Source of the DNA: Harmothoe impar
Lineage: Eukaryota > Annelida > Polychaeta > Phyllodocida > Polynoidae
Reading direction: 5' to 3'
Assembly (NCBI GenBank): GCA_947462335.1
Contig: OX381714.1
Coordinates: 36,108,025-36,172,024, forward strand
Length of the DNA: 64,000 nucleotides
Shown piece after piece: positions 46,441 through 57,711 of this stretch. The notes below the pieces were generated by a model. That model had not been told where the DNA came from, did not search any database, and saw only the letters and a program-made list of their open reading frames with translations. Made by a program: the position numbers and the translations under genes. Position 1 is the first letter of the stretch, and each line of letters starts with the position of its first letter.

Positions 46441-46846
46441 GCTCAGTACCAATTTATCTCCCAAAACCTTTATATACAGCTCTCATCCATCAACCGGTTC
46501 TACTTACCCTTATCCCCAAAAACCATATACTGTTGTCATAACCCTACCAGCCCTTATCTCCCAAAACGTATATATATATACATATATGCTCAGTACCAAT
46601 TTATCTCCCAAAACCTTTATATACCGCTCTCATCCATCAACCGGTTCTACTTGCCCTTATGCCCCAAAACCCATATACTGTTGTCATATCCCTACCAGCC
46701 CTTATCCCCCAAAACCCATATAATAGTGTGATATCCCTACCTGCCCTTATTCCCCAAAACCCATATAATGGTGTCATATCCCTACCTGCCCTTATCCCCC
46801 AAAACCCATATAATGGTGTCATATCCCTACCAGCCCTTATCTCCCA

Positions 46847-46848
46847 AA

Positions 46849-46893
<45 letters not shown>

Positions 46894-46896
46894 TAT
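46847..46896. repeat. (TA)n microsatellite
   Basis: A second long TA tract in the same array, again following ctcccaaaat and preceding tgctcagtaccaa. Confidence 0.9.
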
Positions 46897-46939
46897 GCTC
46901 AGTACCAACTTATCTCCCAAAACCTTTATGTACCGCTCT

Positions 46940-46951
46940 GTGCCCACTGGG
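46940..46951. other. Solo end of a CCCAGTGGGCAC MITE inside the array
   Basis: gtgcccactggg interrupts the array at the point where its left-type units change to the right-type units. The same 12-mer ends the MITE at 48522-48629. It may mark a deletion or recombination through a former insertion. Confidence 0.4.
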
Positions 46952-48521
46952 AAGGACAGGTTGATGGGTGAGACCAGTATATAGGTTTTGGGACATAAGG
47001 GCTTCTTGAACTTGAAAACAGGTTGACATATGAGACCAACATAAAACTTTTTTGGGAGATAAGGGCAACTTAAACTTGATGCTCATTTTAAGGACAGGTT
47101 GATGGGTGAGACCAGTATGTATAGGTTTTGGGACATAAGGGCTACTTGAACTGGAGAACAGGTTGACAGATGAGACCAGTATAATATAACATAAACTCAT
47201 GACATAAACGCGATGCCCTTTTTAAGGACAGGTTGGCAGGTGAGACCAGTGTATATAGGTTTTGGGAGATAAGGGCAACTTAAACTTGATGCCCTTTTTA
47301 AGGACAGGTTGGTGGGTGAGACCAGTATATAGGTTTTGGGATATAAGGGCTACTTGAACTTAAGAACAGATTGACAGATGAGATCAGTATAATATAACGT
47401 AAACTTATAACTTAAACATGAAGCCCTTTTTAAGGACAGGTTGGCGGATGAGACCAGTCCATATGTTTTGGGAGATAAGGGCAACTTATAAGTAAACTTG
47501 ATGCTCATTTTAATGCCAGGTTGGTGGGTGAGACCAGTATATATATATTTTGGGAGATAAGGGCTACTTGAACTTGAGAACAGATTGACAGATGAGACCA
47601 GTATAATATAACATAAACTTATTACGTAAACATGATGCTCATTTTAAGAACAGGTTGATGGGTGAGACCAGTATATAGGTTTTGGGACATAAGGGCTGCT
47701 TGAACTTGAAAACAGGTTGACATATGAGACCAGTATATAACTTTTTTGGGAGATAATGGCAACTTAAACTTGATGCTGATTTTAAGGACAGGTTGATGGG
47801 TGAGACCAGTATATATAGGTTTTGGGACATAAGGGCTACTTGAACCTGAGAACAGGTTGACAGATGAGACCAGCATATAAAGGTTTTGGGAGATAGGGGC
47901 AAGTTGGTATTCGAGGATGTTATGGGAGATAAGGGCAGGTAGGGATATGACACCAGTATATGGGTTTTGGGGGATAAGGGCTTTTGTGGGATAAGGGCAT
48001 TTCTTATGTGGGATAAGGGCTTTTGTGCTTTAAGGCCACTTTTGTGGGATAAGGGCCTGATGTCAGCCCTTATGTCCCAAAAAGATAGTCTTTTGGGGGA
48101 TAAGGGCCGTTTTGTGGGATAAGGGCCTGACAGGGCATCTTCCATATCTAGAGTCGGGGTGACTCCAAGGTTGATGCTACTTAGGATAATGATAAGCTGC
48201 GGATATGCTAAACGTACCCTAATGAAGACTAGTATTAGGCGGGGTATTAGGAAAGTATCCTATTCATTATGGCGACATTTGGCCATTTTGCATTGCAACA
48301 AAATGTCCTTGAGAAAGATGGATACTCCCTCTTAAATAGTGAGGTATGGACTGCGATGTGTAGATCTTAGGCTTCACTTTGAATATCGCAGAAATTCTAA
48401 CAATTGAAAAGTACATCAGTATAACTTGGTTTACACAATATTATCCATTTTGACCTTCCAGTCTCATATTCTATGTCGGCTAGACCTAACAGCCTCCTAG
48501 CGTTACCAACCCGTACTACAG

Positions 48522-48629
48522 CCCAGTGGGCACATGCCATTGAATCAACGTTGATATATGGTTGTCGATGTTGATTCAATGTTGATGCAATGTTGATTCA
48601 ATGTTGAGCTAGATATTGTGCCCACTGGG
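48522..48629. mobile_element. Small MITE with CCCAGTGGGCAC ends
   Basis: Perfect 12-bp inverted ends CCCAGTGGGCAC and GTGCCCACTGGG enclose repeats of ttgattcaatgttgat and aacgttgatat. The flanks do not show a clear target duplication. The ends resemble hAT-type MITEs, but this is tentative. Confidence 0.75.
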
Positions 48630-49074
48630 AGTAGGCCTACACCTGTCCCTGGCACCAGTTACTTCAGGTCCATTTGTGTTTGACAAGGTACAATGGTGTC
48701 CACCTTTCTTGCATGGAATGGAACAGTGTAAGCGTCATGTCAGTTAAATAAGGAATAAGTGGCCTTCAACCACAGAGTTTAAAACCACCAGTCTGTAACC
48801 TCCAAAGCCATATCCCAGCTAACACAAATAAGTAACAAAGTTTGGCCAAACTAAGGAGCTATAGAATAACGTCTTAAACGTTACATAACATTGTTTTTTG
48901 TTCTATTTACTGGGATAGTGTACATTGATATAACTCTTAACTCTTGAACGATAATAGGTGATTTTTACGAAATAATATGTTTGGTGCCACGTGACTGAGA
49001 GCAGACGTGGAGGGTATTTGCATAACACTTGACTGGAAAAGAAGCACATGCCTAGGTCTCTCCAACAGGAAAAA

Positions 49075-49161
49075 ATGGACTCAAGAGTTTGTGCTTGTAC
49101 TCTGGCTGCCTCTTACTTCAGTCCAATGCCCTCCGCCCTAGGCAACTACTCGATGGCCAAC
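49075..49161 (+). CDS. Candidate first coding exon, regulatory-protein-like N-terminus
   Basis: ATG 49075 in strong context (aaaaaATGG) opens 29 codons, MDSRVCACTLAASYFSPMPS then ALGNYSMAN, ending at donor gtaaga in phase 0. An acceptor-like tctctccaacag lies just before, so a 5' UTR intron is possible. Upstream are a CACGTG E-box (about 48987) and an octamer ATTTGCAT (about 49013). Small aromatic, serine and proline residues recall the N-termini of developmental transcription factors, but this is only an impression. No further exon was found. Confidence 0.4.
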
Positions 49162-50363
49162 GTAAGAAAGAAAATAAAACACGTATATAAACATCCCAGA
49201 TATCTTATATATAAATTATTCTAAATCATAGGACATCTCCAAAAGTAAGATTCCTCAAAAATATTATCGTTGATTTTCTTTGACACCAATACCATACTGC
49301 TATGGTACAGTCATAGGAACTTGTTATTCAGTCAGACAGGAAGTTCAGTTTATGGTAGTTCAATTTACACGATTTAAATGTATTTTAAATCCCAGTTCCT
49401 GGGACGTCTATTGTGAAGCTTGGTGATTTCATTTGCAGACACCCACCCAAATTGATGCTTGTACTTGTAGGGATGAATGGACCCCTAGGTGGTGGGAGTG
49501 GTGACTTTTTATAGGGGATCGGAGAGCTCACATCCCCAACTAGGATGAGGTAGGGTCTGTTCTATTAGGAGATAATACTAGGAGGCCCTTCCCATGGAGA
49601 TTAATGATATGTTGAGCCTTTACATGGGATCTGTATTGATCAAGGTGAGCGATAAAGGGGTGTTCTACAGGGGGATACATCATGGGTATAAGTGTGTGTC
49701 GTGTTGGGAGAAGTTAACCACCTGCCTATAGCAGTCTTATATGTGTATGTATATACAACAGGTCACGAACTCCAACCCACGCCCCTGGGCTGCCCCTTTC
49801 ACCCCCACATAACCTGGCCCTGTGGTTGGCATACCTGTATCACATGGTTGTATACATGCATGTTACCTGACTGTATGGCAAAGGTTAGGTGGGTAGTTGT
49901 ACATGTGCCTATCGCCACATCTCTACCTCACACTAGAAGAGAAAGGGTCCCACGATTCTTCTTAACTATCCTCTGGACCTCTACTATTTTCCAAGGCAAA
50001 ATTAATATGGGAATTGTCTTAAAGGGAATGCACTTTTTCACACGTTCTGATAGAATAAGCAATTGCCCATAGACCAGTGATAACCTCAAACCTGCGTCCA
50101 GTATGTCTTGAACTATAGCTGTGCATTGAAATAGATGTCCGAATCACTTATGTATGCTGGTTTTATAGCCATTCCCTCTAATATAAAGTCGTTTTATCCA
50201 CAGCAAATGGCATATTTTTAGCAATCCGGTGTGCCTCGAGGTTACATCCTCTCAGAAAACCAACTGAGAACCCCCAAATCAGACACTTTGCTGTAAGGGA
50301 AGAAAATAGGCCCCCAAACCTAATCCTTTTGTGATGCTCAGAATGTTGACAGTGAAGGTACCA

Positions 50364-50377
50364 GTTGCCATGGCGAC
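50364..50377. promoter_or_regulatory. RFX X-box-like motif
   Basis: GTTGCCATGGCGAC matches the X-box consensus of ciliary gene promoters closely. A candidate exon lies about 380 bp downstream on plus. Confidence 0.4.
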
Positions 50378-50752
50378 TGGTGTGAGGCGACCCGTGACCA
50401 GGGTTAATGGGGCCGGGTGGGAGAGAGGTAATTTGGGCATGACTTGGCAAACACTTTGGGCAGGGTATTCACCACAAAAATAAACCTAATTTGTCCTCAC
50501 TTTACAAGGGGTTCCCCGTACGATCTCTAATTAGAGTCAATATGAAAATAAATGTTCGGATTGGATGATTTACATTTATTTACAAAGAAGTGTAAGGTCC
50601 CTTCACTGTGATCCTGTAATTACTAGTACAATATATCTTGTTTTATACCACATAGCCTCTAATGAGTGCTTTCTATCTAGAGTTGATATCATTTCCAGCA
50701 GTTTAGCCCATAAGTGTAGAGTGTAGACGTTATAGATATGTGAGCAGGCAAG

Positions 50753-50968
50753 ATGACTGCAAAACTCTCCAAAACATACACTTCATGGTACATCACCAAT
50801 AGTTTCTGGATGATGGCATATGTACTAGTAGCTAGCGAGCCAGCCCAGTATCGCCATACTGGGCTGGTGAGAGATCCCCATGTTTTGACTGTGGGTGAAC
50901 TACAGGACCTCATTACAGACAAAGTAAAAGGTTTACAGGGCCAAAGAAGGTTCCATGCTTATCTCTAG
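50753..50968 (+). CDS. Open frame of 71 codons, possible exon
   Basis: ATG 50753 (gcaagATGAC) opens MTAKLSKTYTSWYITNSFWM, then MAYVLVASEPAQYRHTGLVR, ending ITDKVKGLQGQRRFHAYL at a TAG. Composition looks protein-like in its second half. A 12-bp-arm hairpin (50840-50867) lies inside it, which also argues for a repeat. There is no splice or homology support. Confidence 0.2.
   Translation: MTAKLSKTYTSWYITNSFWMMAYVLVASEPAQYRHTGLVRDPHVLTVGELQDLITDKVKGLQGQRRFHAYL
50840..50867. repeat. Perfect hairpin, 12-bp arms
   Basis: ccagcccagtat, loop cgcc, atactgggctgg. Confidence 0.8.
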
Positions 50969-51110
50969 ACACTTAGCTTTCCATATTCACTCAGATTTGT
51001 GCCTGTTTGTTGATGATATGATAGTACACCAGTGGTTTATAAGACAAACCTTCTGTTCACACTAGGCCTGGCACATAGCAGGACCCCCAGTGATTAGAGC
51101 AGGGTCTATC

Positions 51111-51136
51111 ATCGACTGTACATTCGTACAGTCGAT
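51111..51136. repeat. Perfect hairpin, 11-bp arms
   Basis: atcgactgtac, loop attc, gtacagtcgat. Confidence 0.8.
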
Positions 51137-51242
51137 TCCAAATTGACTAATGTACTAGGTACGTGTCCTTCAACATTTGATATGTCCTGCCCTACCCTAC
51201 AGATGGCCTGGGGTGACCTGTGGTGTCCACATTGAATGAAGG

Positions 51243-51464
51243 TTGATCAGATACATAGGTGGACCCCTTCTGGTAGGGTACAATACCCCAAAGGGAGTAC
51301 TAGACATCTTCATAGCAGGGGGTGAGCTGACTGAAAGGCCCATGCCGGATGTTAAGGCTACAATATTGTTATCTTATTTCAACATTGAACTAAGGTTTGG
51401 TAAGGGGAATGATAGATTGGGTATGAATTCAACTCTAGTCCATGCTATCCAGGTGCTCAGTTAG
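51243..51464 (+). CDS. Open frame of 73 codons, possible exon
   Basis: The frame has no ATG at its start and includes VLDIFIAGGELTERPMPDVK then ATILLSYFNIELRFG. A donor-like ttg-gtaagg lies after ELRF. It may be an internal exon on the same strand as the frame at 50753, or chance. Confidence 0.18.
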   Translation: MIRYIGGPLLVGYNTPKGVLDIFIAGGELTERPMPDVKATILLSYFNIELRFGKGNDRLGMNSTLVHAIQVLS

Positions 51465-54400
51465 AATTAATTATATAATGATTGGTAATTGATAAATTTC
51501 TACATAGACTTCATTACAGGCATCTGAGTCAACCTGTAACGTAAGTACCTCCTCCCATCATTTTCTCAGCATCACTTAACATATTCATAATACACTATTT
51601 ACAAATAAAACAATAAAGAGGCCCTCCTTTGGATCTATGTGTGAAATATATTTTGCTCCATGTATTATATTTAGTGCTAAAGGTAATTTGATGATACATC
51701 AGTGGCCTAGTGCAGTCGTCATACATGCATGTTTTAATTTAATCTCACCGAAGCCTCTGCTCACCCAGCCAGTATCTTACCTCTACAATATCTATACTAA
51801 TAACAAAGTAAGATATAATAATACAAACACCCTGGAGTAATCCTTCTATATGAAAGCAGACAAGACTTAAATGCCCCACTGGTATGCTCTACATAGTTCT
51901 GTCATAGAGAATTACAGACTGTAATAGCTGTGCTATGGCATGCTATTCTGTCTCAGATCCTGTTTCATTGATCCCATTTGCCAACTCAATTTACATATGC
52001 ATTTAAAGGAAACCAAATCCCCAATTCTATTTGGATTAGGGCACTATTAGTACCCTATACTGACCACATAGTTCATGTGGATGGTTAATCAGCTCTAATC
52101 ACTACTAGATACTTTAAGTAGGTACCTTAACCACTTGTATAAATTATGTTAAATGATTATTCAATTAGCTTAGCTAGTCACACTAGATTTAGGTAAATGA
52201 TCGTATCTAACACTTAGCAGTCATCATACGGCTTTGTTGTTTCAGACTTCAATTGCTTACCATAGAAATATTTGTACTAGGCATTACATATATATGTGCT
52301 ATAGTTAGAATGATCGTGCTTTTCTCCTTGTAGTCACACAAGGCAAATTGAACGACCAAAATACTGCACAACCACGCTGGCTATTTCTTAAGCCCTCACA
52401 AGTTTGTGATCGACGTGATAAATTTATTCAACAAACTCCATATTAATTAGACCAATATAGCAATATTTTAACTCAGTGCATGTGTTCCACAGCAACAACA
52501 CACTGCACATTCCACGTAACACAGCTTCCTTGCACAGCATTGCAGACAACCTATTTCTACAATGTATACTATACTGGAGGACCCATGGGGAGGGACTGTA
52601 TTATAAGTCCTCCCTGTGCCCTACCTGTATAGGTGGCAGCATAGTGGCAGTGGTGTAAAGGTATGGGGTGACAAAAGTACTGTTCTGGGCCACTGTACAA
52701 TAGACTGGCCAATTAGTATCACGATGGCCAGTTTGAAGGGGCCAAGTATTGACCATTGTCTGTCTTGGCTCAATTTGGACATCAATAGAATGGGGTCCCA
52801 TCAGGTGCTGTCCAAAGGCTAAAGAGCTTTATATAGAGGGGTTCATTCCTCTTGTAGATCCTGACACATGTATGTTATGCCATAGAGAGTATTGACAGGA
52901 TGGTCTCAGGATCTTGTCAGTCTTTGAGCTGACAAAGACCTTTTAGAAAATGAATGTTCTATAAATAGGGCAAGGTGAAGGGCCACGGGAAGAAAATAGC
53001 AGCACAACTTGTCGAAGATGATGGAGCGGACCGTAATAGGGAAGTGGTACTGGTAGACCCCTGAATGCATTGGGAATTCGTGTCCATACCACACCTAGTG
53101 TACAGTGATGTAATGGAAATATGAACTTGAAAACAAAAAGAAATGCTTGTACTTTGTGTGATGTCATGAAGGACCCACAAATCAAATGAAATTATCAGAT
53201 TCCACAATACACAATGTATTTCATTATTGGCAAGATGGTGACATTATAGTTCTTTCAACAGACATACTTGTTCTGGCGATCATGTAATATTTCAGTATAA
53301 ACATTCTTTTTATGGTCATGTTCCAGTATCATTAGGATGAAGTTCATAATTAGATGTATTGGTTTTAAGTACTGCTGTCGGTACAGTAAACGTGAAGTTG
53401 GAGCATGGCTTGTCGAAATTAATGTTCCATCCAAATAAAAATAGGTCAATGCCCAGAAAAGATGAACTTCTTGAGCTTGTGTGTTTCATCTCTAACACTA
53501 ATCTCAAAGAGACAATTTGAGATAACCTTGTTAGGGGGTCACAGCTGTAGGCCTTTTCTTGTCATTTAAGCCCAGTGTCATCAGCGAAAAAGATCATCCC
53601 ATCATGAAAGGGGGAAAAGACAAGTGAGAAAGATCAGAAATTACTATCCTTCTGGGGAAAGGAAGATGCAAGAATATGTTACATTGCAGGTGGGATTGCA
53701 AGTAGGCTAATCATGATAGTAGCCATGTGGTATTATCAACTATAGATGGAAAACCTACCTCCGTTTATAGGGATCTTTAGTACTGGTTATAGCATCCAGG
53801 GGCACAACATGGCTAAATATGTCAAAGTGATAGAAATGATGTAGAGCCTATGTTCACTGATTTTATGTAGTCTTTTAAAGATTAGTATGTAAGTATGCTA
53901 CTTTGAATTAGCTAGGGATATTTTGAATCAGACACAACAGTATTTAGCAAATACTCCAGGGGCTTATCATTTAGCAGTGACAGAACAGTGAGATGTCAGA
54001 ATCAAGAGACAGATGCCTGACTCAGCTAGAACCATAATGGCGATCACTGACATCAAATCCATCCATCTCTGTCAAACCACAATTATGTTATCTCTGAGGC
54101 TATTAATCCACTTAAGACAAGCAATCTGGTGTGTAATCACTGAGTGAAGCAGCAATTAAAAGTACTCCACTGACTGTGGTGATTAATCATGTTAAAATAG
54201 GAGAACAACTCCCCATACTAGGTTGTCACTATCTATTGCTTCTATCAAAGAGAACTGTTAGATTTAATTTAATTGCGCATGTTTCATCTTCTGACCATAA
54301 TCGGGGATTCTTAACTTTGACCAAATGCCTCTCTTTCTATTATTGTATTTGGGCCCTATCTGCTCTTTTTCAATATCTGTTATAAATTTTGAATAGTGTA

Positions 54401-55947
54401 TTTTTCAACAGTATAACACTTCATTTAACATTCAGACCTTACATACATCATGAGGGCACTAACCTCTCATATTAATCACCCTCTTTATACAAAATGCCAT
54501 CTACCACCTACACAATTCTTCATCTAAATCTAATGATCATGATCACACACCAATATCATTTTTGTAACATGATAGCTTTCTTGCCTCTTTTCATACTATG
54601 CCATCGCTATTTGATGGCCATAACTATGAAGTTGTTGAATATGTCCTTATTCTGAATCACTGTAATCAGCAATAATACACTTGATAAGATATTAGCAACT
54701 AGAGGATAGAACAAGTATAGCGAAGGCCTTTTTACTGTGTGATCATTATGTTTTCACACGCGTGTCCCCAGTACCTATAACAATTACCTAACTGCCGCTT
54801 CCCCATGGATCCTCCACCATGTAACTGTGGTATAAATATATAATATACAACCCCAATTATACCCACCGTCCCCCACCTGTCTGGCTTGGCTCCCTACCCT
54901 GCCCACCTTTACGGGCAGGTAACAATGGGCCTACACTGGAGGCGCCTTGTCTTAGCATAGGAGGGTATACAGGTGATGTCCTGTGATTGACAGGTGTATA
55001 CAATGGACCGTGGGAACAATACCTGGCCAGGTATCAGTACCAAACCTGACACAATGCGACTCTAAGGTGAGGGCCGTGGGACTGTCCATCTTCTTTATTG
55101 GGCTTCCTGGGTGACATCGCCTGGGTAGTTTTATGGGAAGGGTAGTGGAGGATCTGAGGGGTTAATGAGGGTGTTGGTATGGGGTGAGGGTGGGATGGAC
55201 AGGTGAAGGAGCTTTCTGAGGTGGTTTGCTTTGGCGATGGGCTAGGGTGGAGGAGAGGACCTAATTGCCTGTAATATTGACTTAGAGTGAGGCAACAAAG
55301 TTATTGAGATGTCGGGCTAGCGGGTGGGTGGGTTGGTGAGTATGAGGAATTCTAAAGCCAGTAAAGGGTATGCTGTTTGAGAGGATGCACGCAATGAAAT
55401 GGATCATAATTAGTTTGATTGAGTCTACCTTCATTATTACCTTTTGCATGTATAATACCATACCATGATTGAACTGCTGCCTAGATATTACGGAGGGAAG
55501 TGTATCTCATTAAATGCAATTATCAGTCTCTATAGATATCAGTTCTTCACACGACATAGGATTTCCAGTAATATCATGACGTAAAAATCTAAAAGATGTT
55601 GTTGTTTTCAGATTCATTTACAACTGCAAATGTGTGGAATGTGATAATGAGAACTACGCAGTTCTAAAGTGTATAACATTGCATCTCCTTGTAATTAACA
55701 ATAAAGGTTAGAAAACAAAAGTAGCCTTGGTCGGAAGATCACAGCCATTAGAGGTTTACCTCTGAAAGCAGGCCAAATGCATTCGGTACAAAGCTAGGAT
55801 TCTGATAATTAGCTTACATATATGGGAGAGGCAGGTGGGTTGAGAATGTTAACCAGAGCTAGTCCTCATGTGTATTATTCATCAACATACAAAAGGGCAT
55901 CAAAGGATTCCCCAGTCCCTTTACAGCTGTCAACCTCCTTTACAGAG

Positions 55948-55973
55948 TTCCAAAGGAATTCATTCCTTTGGAA
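55948..55973. repeat. Perfect hairpin, 12-bp arms
   Basis: ttccaaaggaat, two central bases, attcctttggaa. It stands alone in AT-rich DNA. Confidence 0.8.
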
Positions 55974-57485
55974 TACTGCATAATATATGTACATACCCAT
56001 TACCCCATCCTTATCTCTATCCATACTTAGTATAGATCGTGGGCTATATCACCTATCATTTCCCCATGAATCCCAAGGCTTATCAGACATCTGGATTCTA
56101 GGCTAACACCATAGGTAAGTATTGGAGGAGGGTATGGAATATGACACGTACCAATTACTACCTGCATGTATAGGTAAGACCTAAGGATCAGTTGTATTGC
56201 TCCACCCCCTACTCTATTACCATGGTAGGGTAGGGTGTCATATGACTCATTGCTTTTTTGGATATTGCGCAAAGGAGATTACTACAAATAAATTAGAAAT
56301 ACGTCAATCCCTTCCAGGTATTTTAATGAATAAGACTAAATAATATGCTGTCATCATAGAGTTTGAGCATAATATTTTATTGGCGAAAATAATATATATA
56401 TTATATCTACAATCGGATTTTATCCAATAAGGTTAAAACATGGAGAGAGATAACTTTTAAGTCCTTGGCTAAAACAACCACTGACTTATTAAAGGCACAG
56501 GATGTATTCGAAAACACAGGATCAAACAAAGAGAAAGTGATCAAAGAAATTCGAGTGTATGTGTGTCTAGACCTGGGTTCTCGAGACACCGTGTTATGGC
56601 CATGATGTAAAACGCATAGGTAGATTTGTCATCCATGTATAACCATATGGTCTCAGGCCTTAACTACCACTCCTCCAGGTGTGACGTATCACCTGCCCCC
56701 AGGAGGAGGTGGGGGACGCCTGATTAACCTCCTCCACACCCTGTGCTGACAGGACAGACACAGGTGAGTGATGGCCTTGGCAGGTGGTAAAGTCACCTGA
56801 ATGGTCCAGGCATGGGCCTTAAGCTTAAAGCCTGTGAGACTACCATATGGATCCAAGGTGTCACCTCCCTTCACCCAGCTTAAGTCAGGCGTATAAGGAC
56901 AGCGTCATATGTCCACCTACATACCTCCTGGTGGCAATGGGCAGTGGTTATTCACATTGACAGCTACAGAATGTAATGAAAGGCATCGAAATATTTGCCT
57001 AACCCTGTGAATCGTGTTAATTATTTTTCAATAGACTAATGGAAATATGTCAAGGGTTGAACTCGTATTAATGCAATGTTATAAATAGCCCACATACATG
57101 AACATGCTATCAGAGAAAGTAGGTTTTGTGGGGGAGTTAAATGTATAAAATGGATTGATTGTATGCATTAGACGACTGCCTCATATATTAGGCTATCACA
57201 TTAAAATCAATTACATCCACCCCATTCCTTGACAGGATAAGTCCACTTGACAACCTTTATTTCAGAATCAAAACATCCATCAAGCGAAAGCTCCCCACAT
57301 GTCAATCATGAGTACCGATATTGTTAATTCATGGCTATTTAGAGTACTTAGGCTTGACATGTCTAATATGGAAAGTACATATTTAATGGCACGTGCATGT
57401 CAAATCTTGCTGATAAGGAAGATTGCAAATGAGGCTAAGAACCGGATGGTGGCAACTTCACTAATATAGCCGATGCAGACAGGTG

Positions 57486-57711
57486 CCACCCTTTAAGGGC
57501 CGCTTAGCTCTCTCCTTTGGCGTCATGGTGCACAAATACAGGCATAACGAGTAACTCGCTACATTCATGCATCATGCCACCCTTCATGAGTGCATCAACC
57601 CCGTCGGATCGGCATGATACTTGAATGCAGCACTGAGGCCTGCATTCAAGCATCATGACAGCAACTGGCATATATTGCATGTGTGCCACACAGTGGCCCT
57701 TAACGGGTTAA
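57486..57711. mobile_element. TTAA-type MITE, copy 10
   Basis: The ends are ccctttaagggccgc and gtggcccttaacgggttaa. Inside are two hairpins: gagtaactcgctacattcat with flanking arms, and cggcatgatacttgaatgca facing gcattcaagcatcatgac. Confidence 0.7.

Larger units (their letters stand above)
40339..48130. mobile_element. TIR transposon, GTSAGGCCC family, member 2 (hosts the retrotransposon)
   Basis: Inverted ends of about 210 bp (40339-40553 and 47921-48130) start GTCAGGCCCTTATCCCACAA and differ at only a few positions. The heptamer agggcat flanks both sides (40332-40338 and 48132-48138; the exact end is ambiguous by one or two bases). The interior (40555-40889 and 46307-47920) is tandem arrays of words such as CCCTTATCYCCCAAAA with (TA)n tracts, and in the right part units with gacaggttgayrggtgagac. 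No transposase is present. Long open frames here are translations of the repeat. Without the nested 5.4-kb element it would be about 2.4 kb. Confidence 0.8.

Noticed and set aside
46285..46964. Long plus-strand frames of 100 to 148 codons rich in YIYIYI and LPALIPQNPY
   Set aside because: They are translations of (TA)n and the CCCTTATC-CCCAAAA array of a transposon.
47639..48145. 168-codon minus-strand frame, with a near-identical frame at 40313-40666 plus
   Set aside because: The similarity is due to the terminal inverted repeats; no start context or protein-like composition.
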